Positions 13,501 to 24,110 of a DNA stretch of 64,000 nucleotides are shown piece by piece. Position numbers and translations under genes: made by a program. Below the pieces are notes generated by a model that saw only the letters and a program-made list of their open reading frames with translations, had not been told where the DNA came from and did not search any database. How positions within the stretch are numbered: the stretch's first letter is position 1; each line of letters starts with the position of its first letter. This DNA comes from Syngnathus acus (Eukaryota > Chordata > Actinopteri > Syngnathiformes > Syngnathidae): positions 10,588,604-10,652,603 of the forward strand of contig NC_051105.1 of assembly GCF_901709675.1 (NCBI RefSeq). Direction: 5' to 3'.

Positions 13501-16500
13501 CCCTCAGAAGCACCAGAATCAATTTAAAGTTCCTGTAAAGTGGAAATAAAACACAGTTTTCTGAATCCTTTTTCTCTTTTCAGAGGAGGTGGCCTGCGAC
13601 GCCAGCGGAGACTTTCAGTGCGGCAACCATCGTTGCATCCCGCTAAGGTGGCGCTGTGACGGCGATGACGACTGCGGGGACAATTCCGATGAGCGCAGCT
13701 GTAGTAAGTCCTCGCCACATTTCGAACTGACGTGAAAGAGAGCGAGAGATGATATGCTTACTAAATAATTCATTAGGTACTCCTTCATCAAGTTTTCTTT
13801 TTTTATTTCTTTTTGTTATCGGGGGTAATATTTTCGCAAAGGGCTTCACACTCGTGCTGACAGCTGGCTGCCGTAAGAGGAGTCAAGCGGGCTTATCGAC
13901 AGCTTGAGAAACAGTCTGTCCTCAGGAGAGAGGGAGTCTGTCACCTTTGAACCCTCACCGAATTAAATCACGCCTGAGAAGGTGCCACTTAATAAGGAGG
14001 AAACCCGTCTGGGATTCGCCGCTGAACTTAAAGAGGCCGTGTTGTTTTTTCTTGAGGTCATTATAAGGAGTCAAATCATACAGAGGCCTTGAAAGCGTGT
14101 TAATGTGTTCCTTCACTCCTGATAAGTGTATCAGATGATGGAATTTGTGATTTGTGAAATATCTGTTTACCCTCCTCCTCAGCACCACGCGCGTGCACCG
14201 AGAGCGAGTTTCGCTGCAACAATCTGCACTGCATTCCCGACCGTTGGGTCTGTGACCATGACAACGACTGTGAAGACAACTCGGATGAAAGAGACTGTGG
14301 TGGGTGGAGGCTCTTTGTTTTGGCTGGGGGTCCGGCTGTTTGCGAGTATCCGCGGACCACCGTGCCAAGACCTAATAAAACGGGCATTTTTGAGCGGAGG
14401 AGACAGACGGGACCACCTGTCGTCTTTTATTCAGACAGAATGAACGCTTCCATGCGTACAGTGCTGGGAGAATAGGGGACTGTTGTTGAGCAAGACTAGG
14501 TACATAAAATAACAAACGCTGACAACAATTCAATGGATTTACACTCACTTTGCATATTTTTTATTTAATGCCATGCGAGCTATATTTCATAATAGAGTTG
14601 TATTCATGAAATAATGTATGTCTCAGAGCTTCGGACATGCCACCCTGGCTACTTCCAGTGCGGGAGCGGGCATTGCATCGCCGACCGCTTCAAATGTGAC
14701 GGCAACGCAGACTGCGTGGATTACACGGACGAGTCGTCATGCGGTGAGCGCTTTGGATCACAAACATGTCTCTCGCAATTTGATTCATTTCCAGTACAAG
14801 TCTCATTGAGTTGTTGTCCTGACTTTGTAGCACCACGCTTCCCAAACGGCACCTACTGCCCCCACTTCCTGTTTGAGTGCAAGAACCACGTCTGCGTGCA
14901 GCCTCACTGGAAGTGCGACGGAGACGACGACTGCGGGGACAATTCCGACGAGGAGCTTCACCTCTGCTGTAAGTAGAAAGAGTCCATCTGTTGCTCAACG
15001 TCCGGTGTGTCATTGTCAACTCGGTTTCCATAGTGACAGTCCAATGTGAGACGCCGTTCCGTTTCCGTTGCGACAACAACCGTTGCATCTACAGCCACGA
15101 GCTGTGCAACTCTGCGGACGACTGTGGCGACGGCTCGGATGAGAGACGAGAAAACTGTGAGCTGACTTTGAAGCATCTCTCACTTGATTGCGCTCTTCTC
15201 TATTAATCCTCGATCATTTCTTCTCCTCCAGGCCAAAGCCCCACTCACGGCCCTTGCGCTGACGAGGAGTACAAATGCAGTAATCGACAATGCATTCCTC
15301 TTCAGTACGCCTGCGATGATTATGACGACTGCGGGGACCAGTCGGATGAACTCGGCTGCCGTACGTTAACGACTCAGCTCATCGTATCGTCCTTATCATT
15401 AACACATTCTTATTCTCCTATCAGACCAGCAAAGCACTCATTCTTGCAGTGCCCAAATGTGTGAACACAACTGCACCGACTTGACGGACGGAGGCTTCTT
15501 GTGCTCCTGCATGGCAGGTTACCGAGCCAGAAGCGACGAACGACACACCTGTGAAGGTATTTTTGTTTGATTCAACACAAAAGCTAAAATTCACATTATT
15601 TGGTCCAAACAACTAATTATCAACAATTTCTCTGACTGGGGGGAAAAAGATATCGACGAGTGTGAGGTGTACGGGATTTGCCCCCAAGAGTGCAAGAACA
15701 CAAAGGGAAGCTATGAGTGTTTCTGCGCTGAGGGCTTTGTCTCCTTTAGCGAACCACATGGGACCCAGTGTGCCGCCCAAGGTAAGAAACATCTCCGCAA
15801 ACATACATTCTTTTTGCGTTGAGCTGCATGTATCCTTTATCTGTGTCATAAAAGGAAACCCACCAGTGCTTCTCCTGCCGGATAACGTCCGTATCCGACG
15901 CTTCAATCTTTCATCTGAGCAGTATTCCGACTATGTGGACAATGCTGAACACATCCAAGCTCTGGACTACTTGTGGGATCCAGAAAAACAAGGCCTAAGT
16001 AAGGATATCACCTACTAAATTTTTCTTTTCGTTTGTCTGGAGCAACACAATGAATTAGCCCGTTTTGTTTTAGGCATCGTGTACTGGACAGTTGTGGGTC
16101 GAGGATCCGAGTTCGGCTCCATCAAACGTGCTTATATGACCACCTTCAATGATCACGGCAACAACCCAGTCAGAGACGTGGACCTCAATCTGAAATATGT
16201 TGCTAATCCCGACGGCATCGCTGTCGACTGGGTTGGCGGGTAATTCACTCGGTCTTGTTCGGGTTTTTATTTTCTTATAGCCCAGTTGGTTAACACTTCA
16301 ACCTCTGTTTGCAGGCACATATACTGGACTGACGCTGGCACCAATCGTATTGAAGTGGCCAAACTGGACGGGCGTTACAGGAAGTGGTTGGTCCACACTG
16401 ACCTCGACCAGCCCGCTGCCATCGTTGTCAATCCAGCACTCGGGTAATGATGCTTTACTTGAATGATATTGTGGAAACAAAATTTAACCTATGTTTTTTT

Positions 16501-18988
16501 GGGTCTTTCTCAGAACAATGTACTGGACCGACTGGGGTAGGAAACCCAAAATCGAGTCGGCGTGGATGGATGGCCAAAGTAGGCAGGTGCTGGTCGCTGA
16601 AGATTTGGGCTGGCCTACCGGGCTGGCTCTGGACTATCTGAATGCACACAGGATCTACTGGTGTGACTCCAAAGAAAACATCATTGGGTCCATGAAACCC
16701 GATGGCACAGATAGAAAGATCATCATATCGGGAGGTCAGAACCATCTTTTACGATCCCGTGCTTTTGCTCACAATGTGACATGAAAACAATACATATTGA
16801 TGGTACCCCGCTTTAATTGTGTCCATGGTTTAGATATTGGGAATCCATACAGTTTGGACCTCTTTGAGGGCCACGTGTACTGGACAACAAAGGAGAAAGG
16901 GGAAGTGTGGAGGACAAATAAATTTGGAAAAGGAAACAAAGTCAAAGTGTTAACCATCAACCCATGGCTGACTCAGGTTCGCATTTACCAGGAGCACCGG
17001 CACAACCACTCAGGTCAGTCCGTAATCACACAAACACAGTAAACATTCTGAACTATTTAGTGTAGAATGTGAGTTTTTTATTATTATCATCTCAACATCA
17101 CTTGTGTCATCCGAGTGACTCTGCTTTGCCGTCATCAGTGCCCAACCCTTGCAAGAATGTGTGCAGTCACCTGTGCCTCCTCCGGCCCGGTGGTTACACG
17201 TGTGCCTGCCCCCAAGGTTCCTCAGCACTGGATTTCGACTCGGGTGAATGCGATGCAGGTACGCCGCAGCCTGACTGCATGCGCCGCCTCGCTCCCGCTT
17301 GTCCTTGTGTCCGGCTGCTCCTCGTGGTTTTGATTTTGTTGCGTGATTTTATTTTTTTTGCCCGGCTTCTTCCCTCGCAGCCATTGAGGCGCCTGTTGCG
17401 ATGCCTCTTGCATGCAGATGCATGAATGGTGGCACTTGCTACACCGACGAAGCGGGTCTGCCCAAGTGCAAGTGAGTGTTGTTACTCGAGGTTTCATAGC
17501 GGTCCAAAAAAGATCACCCGGTAATTTCTAATCCTGTCTTTTACAAAGATGTCCTTACGGTTATTTGGGCAGCTACTGCGAAATGGGCAAGTCACGAAGC
17601 GCTCCAGCGGGAACAGGTACAACGGCATCAAGAAAACAATTTGACATTGCCAATATTATAGAAGCTCCTTCCTTTAATCCAACATAGTTCACTGGCAAAA
17701 AGAGTCAAAGTAGTAAATTTTTCAGTAAAAAAAAAAACTGCATCTGTTAAAACAATCCACCTTTTCTATCTGAAGCTGTGGCAGTTCTTCTCGCAGCCAT
17801 CATCATCATTATTACCGGCGCCTTGGCAGTCGGGGTCTTCCTCAACTACAAACGAACCGGATCCTGCCTCCCCTCTCTGCCCAAACTGCCCAGGTAGCTT
17901 TTTTTCCAGTTCTGTTCAAATGCACACTTTGCAAAAGAGTTGCAAAGTCATGCAAGTCTGCTTTCGCTAGCCTCAGCAGTCTGGTGAAGTCTAGCGACAC
18001 AGGCAACGGAGTGACCTTCCGCTCGGGCGATAACGTGGATCTCGGACCCACGCGCATCGGAGTGTCGTTCATCGATACCGCCTTGCAGATGGTGAGTTCT
18101 TCTAATTTCCATTTTTTGTACATTATTAACGGCAACACAATGTTACCACAGGATGATCGTTTTGCCGTGGAAGTGGCGAGGCATCCCGTCACCTTTGAGA
18201 ATCCGTTATATGCCAACGCGGCCGCCATGGCGGCGGACCCGGCTGTCATTCACGCCTCGCAGGTACACCAGCACACCTCACACATCTGCTAATGCCTCAT
18301 GTTACCAATTTTTTTTTTTGGGGCTCCTAAACAGGTGACTGTTAACGTGAGTGGCGAGAAATTACAAAACAACTTTGCGAACCCGGTCTATCACGCTGAG
18401 CAGAGCGCAGGCCTTGTTCACACCTCGTCTGTTGGGACCAAACCTGTTGAGGTCAGTTTCTCAATTATCAAGAGGATATTGTATAATCATGCGTTGTTAT
18501 TATTAGGAATAAGTGCAGCTCAAAATGAGGATAGAATGTTCCTCGCTGTTCTCTACCGAAAATTGGCAAGTACAGTAATTAAGGGCCCGTCCAAAATGTT
18601 TAGAATTGCCAATAGATACCACAAGATGGCAGGAAAGCATAAATGAATAATGTGACTTTTCTGTAAGGAGTCAACATGGAGCCTATTGAAGCGTCGACTG
18701 AAGCCCAGCAGCGCTTTTGAAACCCAGTCCTACTCCAAGGTGGGTTAGGCTAAATTTGGAATTTCAAAAAGTCAAAAGCAATTCACACCATTTTGAAATA
18801 TTTCTTAACAGATGAAGGACGACAAGTCTGAAGGAAGCAGAGGAAGAGGAGGAGACGACGCCCCACCCCCCAAACCTCAGAGGAGGGACCATCATCATCA
18901 TCACCATCATCATCCGAGCGCCTTTTCACCGACCGAGGACAGTTTCAAAGACACGGCCACTCTGGTTAAAGAGGACATTGACGTATAA
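1..18988 (+). CDS. lrp2: lrp2 (megalin), 3' part of the gene, 5' end outside window
   Basis: Giant endocytic receptor of the LDL-receptor family; in vertebrates it takes up filtered proteins, vitamin carriers and morphogens at the apical surface of absorptive epithelia. About 58 coding exons (listed in the block entries below) join in frame to about 3664 codons, against roughly 4655 residues in human LRP2, so the N-terminal fifth is missing. Order seen: LDL class A cluster II (8 repeats), two EGF modules, four YWTD beta-propellers each followed by EGF, cluster III (10 repeats), EGF pair, one propeller, EGF, cluster IV (11 repeats), EGF pair, one propeller, EGF, a membrane helix and a cytoplasmic tail ending at TAA 18986-18988. 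The 8/10/11 repeat counts match human clusters II-IV, and the last residues (ATLVKED) match the human C terminus. lrp2a versus lrp2b cannot be decided here. No frameshift or premature stop was found. Confidence 0.97.
1660..1674 (+). other. lrp2: candidate 15-nt lrp2 micro-exon (optional)
   Basis: A pyrimidine-rich stretch ends in TTTCAG just before this segment, and a GTAGGA donor follows it. Inserting it would add five residues (E, P, L, P plus a changed join) between cluster II and the EGF pair without altering frame. Skipping it joins exon 1132-1512 to exon 1934-2182 equally well, and human LRP2 as I recall it has no insertion here. It may therefore be a cassette exon or chance splice signals. 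Confidence 0.3.
1934..2182 (+). other. lrp2: lrp2 block: tandem EGF modules after cluster II
   Basis: One exon encodes two EGF modules. The second begins with the calcium-binding EGF signature DIDEC and continues with a CSQHC then CHCHDGY pattern. EGF pairs like this precede YWTD propellers throughout the family and take part in pH-dependent ligand release. Confidence 0.93.
2565..7876 (+). other. lrp2: lrp2 block: four YWTD beta-propellers, each closed by an EGF module
   Basis: Coding exons: 2565-2776, 2853-3037, 3106-3334, 3521-3698, 3826-3954 (EGF), 4292-4458, 4556-4699, 4794-4903, 4980-5157, 5220-5433, 5496-5735 (EGF at its start), 5836-6024, 6114-7046, 7121-7286, 7350-7508 and 7587-7876. 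YWTD-type blades (LYWSD, LFWAD, MYWTD) recur about six times per propeller. The 933-bp exon 6114-7046 finishes the third propeller, carries an EGF ([11 protein letters not shown]) and starts the fourth, whose EGF lies at the end of exon 7587-7876. The donor after 5157 is a weak GTCGGT, but frame and homology support it. Confidence 0.93.
7950..10437 (+). other. lrp2: lrp2 block: LDL class A cluster III (10 repeats)
   Basis: Coding exons 7950-8150 (tail of the EGF plus first repeat), 8490-8732, 8815-8940, 9014-9133, 9642-9773, 9873-10074 and 10142-10437. Ten cysteine-rich repeats with SDE acidic signatures match human cluster III. The intron 9134-9641 (508 bp) and the others hold nothing I recognise beyond splice signals. 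Confidence 0.93.
10528..11737 (+). other. lrp2: lrp2 block: EGF pair and fifth propeller in window
   Basis: Coding exons 10528-11194 (two EGF modules, the second starting DVNEC, then the first propeller blades), 11263-11433 and 11514-11737. Blades LYWID, LYWVD, VYWSD, LYWSD and VYWTD are seen. The ends of all exons fit phases 2-2-1 and lead into the next EGF. Confidence 0.93.
11867..15360 (+). other. lrp2: lrp2 block: EGF plus LDL class A cluster IV (11 repeats)
   Basis: Coding exons 11867-12044 (EGF and start of repeat 1), 12119-12315, 12390-12635, 12702-12830, 13584-13703, 14183-14299, 14627-14743, 14831-14968, 15034-15156 and 15232-15360. Eleven repeats match human cluster IV. The first repeat is split inside an arginine codon between 12044 and 12119; the run-on open frame just before 12119 is intronic. 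The intron 12831-13583 (753 bp) is the longest here and has a G-rich, CA-rich patch but no gene. Confidence 0.92.
15425..17013 (+). other. lrp2: lrp2 block: EGF pair and last propeller
   Basis: Coding exons 15425-15556 (EGF), 15650-15781 (calcium-binding EGF starting DIDEC), 15855-15998, 16074-16239, 16315-16443, 16514-16734 and 16834-17013. Blades IVYWT, IYWTD, MYWTD, IYWCD and VYWTT form the membrane-proximal propeller. Confidence 0.93.
17139..18988 (+). other. lrp2: lrp2 block: last EGFs, membrane helix, cytoplasmic tail
   Basis: Coding exons 17139-17258 and 17381-17471 with 17549-17616 (two EGF-like modules), 17776-17893 (membrane helix starting [20 protein letters not shown], then NYKRTG), 17971-18091, 18152-18262, 18335-18451, 18668-18739 and 18812-18988. 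Tail motifs: FENPLY (18194-18211) and FANPVY (18374-18391), both NPxY endocytosis/PTB signals, and PPPKPQRR, a possible SH3 ligand, in the last exon. The spot that in human holds FENPIY reads FETQSY here (18716-18733). The ends of exons 18152-18739 are phase 0, so tail exons could be skipped in frame. Confidence 0.92.
18890..18913 (+). repeat. lrp2: eight-histidine codon run in the lrp2 tail
   Basis: Eight consecutive His codons (CAT with one CAC) sit between the RRD motif and the conserved C terminus. A trinucleotide run inside coding sequence is prone to length variation between individuals. Confidence 0.95.
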
Positions 18989-19102
18989 CCGCACCCTCAC
19001 TGACGAGGGAAAATCACACTTTGCACAGAATTTATTTTTTTATGCAGCCTGTGGGGGGAAAAAAACCAACTCAAATTGTTATATTCTAAGAGATATTAAG
19101 TA

Positions 19103-19208
19103 TAGTGCTGCCTTGAGATATAATGAGTGACCCAGATACATTTTTTCAGATTTATTTTCTGTCTTAAGAGAGTGGTCACGCAACGGATTGTATCTCGAGG
19201 CACGGCTG
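19103..19208. mobile_element. MITE-like fold-back element in the lrp2 3' UTR
   Basis: The left end (AGTGCTGCCTTGAGATA) and the reverse complement of the right end (CAGCCGTGCCTCGAGATA) form an imperfect inverted repeat of about 18-20 bp, with TA on both outer sides (19101-19102 and 19209-19210). A TA target and a CAGTGGTGCCT-like terminus fit a Tc1/mariner-type MITE. Related pieces occur at 43105-43135 and 49600-49703. Confidence 0.65.
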
Positions 19209-19755
19209 TACATTTCGGAGAAGAAAGTCTATGCCTTGTGACATTACGTATGCCAATTCTCGTTTTTTTTCCTTTATTCTGATGTACGATACGTATATCT
19301 TTGCACTGACGCTGCTGATAAAGACGTAGATGAAATTTTGTTGTATATTTGTAAATTTCAACGAGAAGATTTTGAAATAGCCCGTGTGGGTAGTTGTGCA
19401 TTTATACGCGTCCAGGAGAGGAAACAAAGCTTGATGATTTTCTGCCTTTGCCATAAGATAAATATATAATCGATACCGTATAATCCCTTCAGGGAATGAA
19501 TTGCAGTCCAAACACGTGAGCAATATAATGCCATTTTCTGAATCAAAACTTTTTTTTTTTTACTCTTATGTGATCCCTGACTTTGTGACTTTTAATCACT
19601 GTGATTATGTCTTTTTATATCAGCACTGATGATGGGGAATAACAGACCGAATACTTGAACATGCTTGTGCACGGATGTTAATTTATGTGGATGAGCCACG
19701 CATGCCCTCAGAATGCAGATGAGTCATTTTGTATCCACCATCTTAAATGATTACA

Positions 19756-19761
19756 AATAAA
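19756..19761 (+). other. AATAAA poly(A) signal, probable lrp2 3' end
   Basis: Canonical hexamer about 770 bp after the lrp2 stop and about 80 bp before the stop codon of the convergent SDR gene. No better hexamer on the + strand lies between, so the two transcripts end close together. Confidence 0.6.
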
Positions 19762-19840
19762 ACCTGCTTTTTCTGATCACTGACAGTTCAAATGGTTGCT
19801 GCTGAGTTGAATTTGGCGACCGTAGTGAAGTTCCTCTTCA

Positions 19841-21494
19841 TCACCTCGCTGCCGCAGGAGAAGGTAGAAGCGCGCTGATAACAAAATCGGACACAAATGA
19901 AGGCAGGTACGAGAGCGGGATCCAGAAAAGTTTGGCGTCCCAGCCGGCGGTGTAGCGCGTGCGGGGGGAGCGAGCAGTCAAGGCATGCTCCATGCAGCTG
20001 GTCACCATAGAGATGCGGGAACTACACAGGACGTTCATGGAGAAGGCCTGCGCCTTCAAATCTGCAAGGTCATGACGGTTGGACGTCTTTCAAAATATCA
20101 TGATTTTTTTCAACCCACTTTTTACTCACAATCATCAAAGTATGTTTCTCCATAGAAGCGTTTTGTTTCTTGAGGGAGGCGAGTCCAGAGCCTTCTGAGG
20201 TCAGCTTCGATGAGATCCAGCCGGGTCACGTCAGTCTTGAAGAAACCAGGTTCGATGATGCTCACTTTGACACCGAAATGCTGCATGTCTCGTCTATTAA
20301 CGCACAACACATCAATACTCTAATTACAAATTTAATACAACTATCCTACTTAACCCATGAATTGAAAATGCCTGTCATTAGCCTTTCTATGACATTTTCC
20401 ATTGTTTGCTAGCATTAAGCTAAACGGATTGTCATAAGGCAATGTGGTTGTTTGAAATACACAACATGAAGTTGTCTTTTGGTTTATGATTAGTTCAGCC
20501 CTTATGAAAAGAAGAACTCAGCCGTACCTGAGGCTATCCGAAAAGGCCTCCACTCCCCACTTGGAAAGACAGTAGCCTCCCCCAGTGAGCGCCAGTCGGC
20601 CCATGACGCTGGCCACGTTGACCACCCGGCCTCGGGCCTTCTTCAGGAGCGGCAGGAAGCGAAGCGTCACGTCCACAGCGCCTATCAGGTTCACGTCCAG
20701 AACTTTTGTAAAATCCTCCAAGTGCATCCACTCTGTCGGGCCGATGGGTGTGGATCGGCCCGCATTGTTCACCAACCCCCACAGGCCTGGCGAGGAACAA
20801 AGCTGCCTCATTAGGGGCAGATAAGACAGGTCAAGAGAAAGGTCACTATGCTGGCGTATGTTTTATTTGAAACCCTCTCGAGTTTAAATATGTCTTTTTT
20901 TAATCAAATTTGATTATTTCTTGTGGCAGATTAAGGAAGTGTTAGCGTGCAGCTGTGAAAAGTCAGGGATGGTTATTTTCTCCCTCCGCATTGCACTAAA
21001 AGGATCTATCAGACATGTCAGTAGGAGGATGAAGAGTTGATGATGAGGAGTAACCAAGGGGCCAGGATGTCAGTCCAGGTTATCTCCCGGCGCCTCACTC
21101 GGACTGGCACTCTATCAGCCCAGCCCCCCTTCCCCTCCTCCTCATCCAGCTCACCTCGCTCTCCCACCTCTCTGCTCACAAACTCCCGTGCCCTCCTAAT
21201 GCTCTCGCCGTCTGTTATGTCCAGGAGTAGCGTCCTCAGTCCGGGGGAGGCCGAGCGAGCCAGCTCCGCCGATCCCGTCTCCGTGAGGCACGCCGCTATG
21301 ACCCGGAAACCTTTGGCATCCAGCTGTCTAGCCAGCAGGTTGCCGAAGCCGCTGTCGCAGCCTGTGATGAGCACATGCTTGAGGTCGAACGCGGCCACCT
21401 CGTAGGAGTCTCTGATATACCAGCATGTGGCGACGAGGGCAGCCAGAAGTAGCAAAGAGGTCAACGTTGGATGGGACACCAGTGCCTGAAACAT
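19841..21494 (-). CDS. dhrs9: dhrs9-like SDR / retinol dehydrogenase (SDR copy next to lrp2)
   Basis: Membrane-associated short-chain dehydrogenase/reductase; relatives oxidise retinol and 3-alpha-hydroxysteroids with NAD in the endoplasmic reticulum. Coding exons in transcript order: 21155-21494, 20528-20786, 20130-20293, 19841-20061; 327 residues, usual for the family. Seen: N-terminal hydrophobic anchor, TGCDSGFG cofactor motif, NNAG, catalytic YCLSK, and the family tail CMEHALxxxxPRTRY then [13 protein letters not shown]. The stretch [11 protein letters not shown] and [10 protein letters not shown] are closest to human DHRS9 ([21 protein letters not shown]), and the position beside lrp2 matches DHRS9. 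The start is the only ATG that includes the whole anchor. It could instead be named an rdh/hsd17b6-like gene. Confidence 0.88.
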
Positions 21495-22901
21495 ATATTT
21501 TATTTTATTTGTAGGAGAACATGCTCAGCCCTTTTAAAATTGAATGAGTATCGTCGACGTACCTCCAAAATACCTGAAGTCAGTTGTTCAGTCACCTGAG
21601 TGGACAAGATTGCATCATTGAGGTAAATTACACGAGAACAAGGCAGGGTGTCCAAAGTTTAGTGACTCCTTAGGACAGGTGCTTTGAACCATTGCCTCTA
21701 TTAATCATTGTGGGGAATGTGAGGTGGCCCAACAGCTGCCGTTGTTTGTTTCCAACCTTCTGTTGCTGCAGCCAATGCGAGTGACACCATGCACTCCAGA
21801 CTTCAGTTATGTTCTCGTAACCTCGCACACCGGGAGGCCACCAACAGGCCACAGATAGAAGAGCAGGTGGCCAACATAAGGACATGGACAGTTTGTCAAA
21901 ATGGAGGCATTGCAGGGGTTTATGGATTGTTTTTTTTTTTTTTTTTTTTTAAATCTTGATATCATATTCATAGTGCTCTAAAATAAAATTAAACATAGCT
22001 TAAACACAGCTTCCATCAAAATATGACCAGGAAATTGATTCGTTAAATTTTACTTAACAATTATGTACCTAATGCGTTAAAAAAGTCCAAACTTGAAAAC
22101 ATTCCTAATTGCCTCACAGCACCTTAGCCGCTTATGATTTCATTACACTTAGGCGGTTGTCAATCACTCATATTTAAGATTATCGTGTCAAAAACAAATA
22201 AAATAAACCTACCATGTCAACGGAAGTCATTAGGAAGACTGACTAAAGGCAGAGACAATCCCTTCAATGTTTCACTAGTGCGCGATTGTGTAACACGCAT
22301 TCTTTGACCGGCGCATGATTAGATCTTGGCCCAAAATGAACTACACCACAGTTTAAAACTCGTACAGTATGACAAACATTATTCATTTTGAAACATCAAT
22401 GTTGATACACATATTTGGGCATGCTACATTAAATGGATATAAAAAGTCTACATGCCAGGTTTTTATGATATGCATATAAAAATGTAAAACCTTTTCAAAA
22501 CTTGTTCCACTAGGCGACGAAATATTTGGCCTCACCAATGATGTACTGGTTCGTGTTCACGATGATACAAAAAAGATTGATCTATTTTTCAATGTTTATA
22601 TAAGCTTGATATACAATTATGAAATTGATTGACAGTACAGTACAGTGAGTGGTCTCAAATGTGCCTTCCCTCTGTGGGTCCCAAGTCAACCCCAGCCCAA
22701 GTCCAATAAGAAAGAAAGCAAGTTGAATATTAAGCCCTTTAAAAGCAGCACAGACTTCGGGTCAGAGGTCAGCTGTCTACGCTGAGGTCTTACATCAGAG
22801 TTATGAGTAAAGCTGCATTGACTTATATATTTATATATAGGGATTATGAAGAATTTAAAAAAGTGGCAAGTAACACCAGATGGAAGGACTCCCGTGGTAT
22901 T
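21495..22901. other. intergenic DNA between two SDR genes
   Basis: AT-rich, no gene seen. It holds an A/T homopolymer near 21931-21951, a repeat relic at 22436-22510, and probably the 3' UTR of the next SDR gene and the upstream region of the dhrs9-like gene. No clear core promoter motif could be assigned. Confidence 0.6.
22436..22510. repeat. dispersed repeat relic (copy 1)
   Basis: Contains GATATAAAAAGTCTACATGC and then a CCAGGTTTTTATGATAT stretch. The same GATATAAAAAGTCTACA start occurs at 37611, and both resemble a repeat I have seen in many teleost genomes. Only part of the unit is left. Confidence 0.55.
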
Positions 22902-24110
22902 TTATAACACAGACGCTTTAATCTTGGGGCTGAATTTAAGAAAGTAGGTGTCAGTGATGAAGGTGGGCATGTAGGACAGAGGCAGCCAGATGAACTTGGC
23001 GTCCCATCCGGGCGAGTAGCGGGTGCGAGGGTGGACGGCGGCCACAGCGTGCTCCATGCAGCCCACCACTTTCATCAGGTCGCTGTCAGTCAACACTTGG
23101 AATTTTCGTGACATCATTTTGAATGCTGAAGTGGAGAACATGCACGAAGGTTTTTGCTTACACCAAGTACTACTTTGCAGTTTCTGACGAGGCATCAAAA
23201 AACTCACCACTTTCCAAAAAGTCTGGTCCGTAGTCGTCTTTCACGTCCTGCGGCAATCGGTCCCAAAGTTTCTTCAGGTTATTTTCCAACACCGTTGCGT
23301 CAGTGACGTTTGTTTTGAAGAAGCCGGGCTCGATGCACAAAACCTTCACACCAAATGGCGCCAAGTTCAACCTGAAGTCGGAGATTAAGCTGAGATGAAG
23401 GTGGTGCTCAGTGGGGGGACAACAAACGGCTTTCTGCTGAGTTAGCGCTCACCGCAAGGTGTCGTTGAAGGCCTCCACGCCGTATTTGGACACGCAGTAC
23501 GGACCGCCGAACGGGCTGATCCTCCCAAACACACTGGCCACGTTCACCACCCTGCCTTGGGCCTTCTTGATGAGAGGGAGGACGCTCAGGGTCACGTCAA
23601 TCACGCCCAGCAGATTGACAGCTAGCATGCTCTTGTAGTCTTCAATTGTAAGCCAGTCTGAGGGGCCCGTCGGCACAGCGACGCCTGCATTGTTGACCAC
23701 GGCCCATAGTCCTGAAAAGACGAGGCCGCATTTTTTGTAGTTCTGGATCATACCCTCCATTATTCATTGAAAAACATTTCTTCCACAGAGACTTTACCTT
23801 TCTGTCCTACAAGAGTGTCGATGAGAGCCGCGGCCTTTTTAACGCCTGCAGAGTCTGTGACGTCCAAGTGAAGAGTGGTCAGTCTGTCGGAGGAGGCCTT
23901 CTTCAGCTCATCTTCGCCCTTCTCGGTGTAACAGCCGGCTATCACGCTGAAGCCCAGCTTATCCAAGTGCTTGGCCAGGAGATGCCCAAAGCCGCTATCG
24001 CAACCGGTGATGTAGACATGTTTGTCTCCCTTGTTCTCCACACGTTTGAACTCCTTCAACCATCTGTAGACAAACCACAGGACCAGTAGCCCCACGATGT
24101 ACAGCAACAT
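22902..24110 (-). CDS. DHRS9/RDH-type SDR, tandem copy 2
   Basis: Short-chain dehydrogenase/reductase, presumably an NAD-dependent retinol or hydroxysteroid dehydrogenase of the ER membrane. Coding exons in transcript order: 23798-24110, 23453-23711, 23208-23371, 22902-23125; 319 residues. Exon lengths 259 and 164 equal those of the neighbouring copies. Seen: anchor starting [31 protein letters not shown], and the tail CMEHAVAAVHPRTRY with GWDAKFIWLPLSY. The start codon follows a CTCTAG acceptor by four bases, so a 5' noncoding exon lies upstream (unplaced). It is very close to copy 3 (26874-28362), less close to the dhrs9-like gene. The exact substrate cannot be read from sequence. Confidence 0.9.

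Larger units (their letters stand above)
18989..19840 (+). other. lrp2 3' UTR and gap to the SDR gene
   Basis: Between the lrp2 stop and the converging SDR gene lies 852 bp of AT-rich sequence. It contains a small fold-back element (19103-19208) and a clear AATAAA signal at 19756-19761, which fits the lrp2 poly(A) site. No additional gene is visible. Confidence 0.7.
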
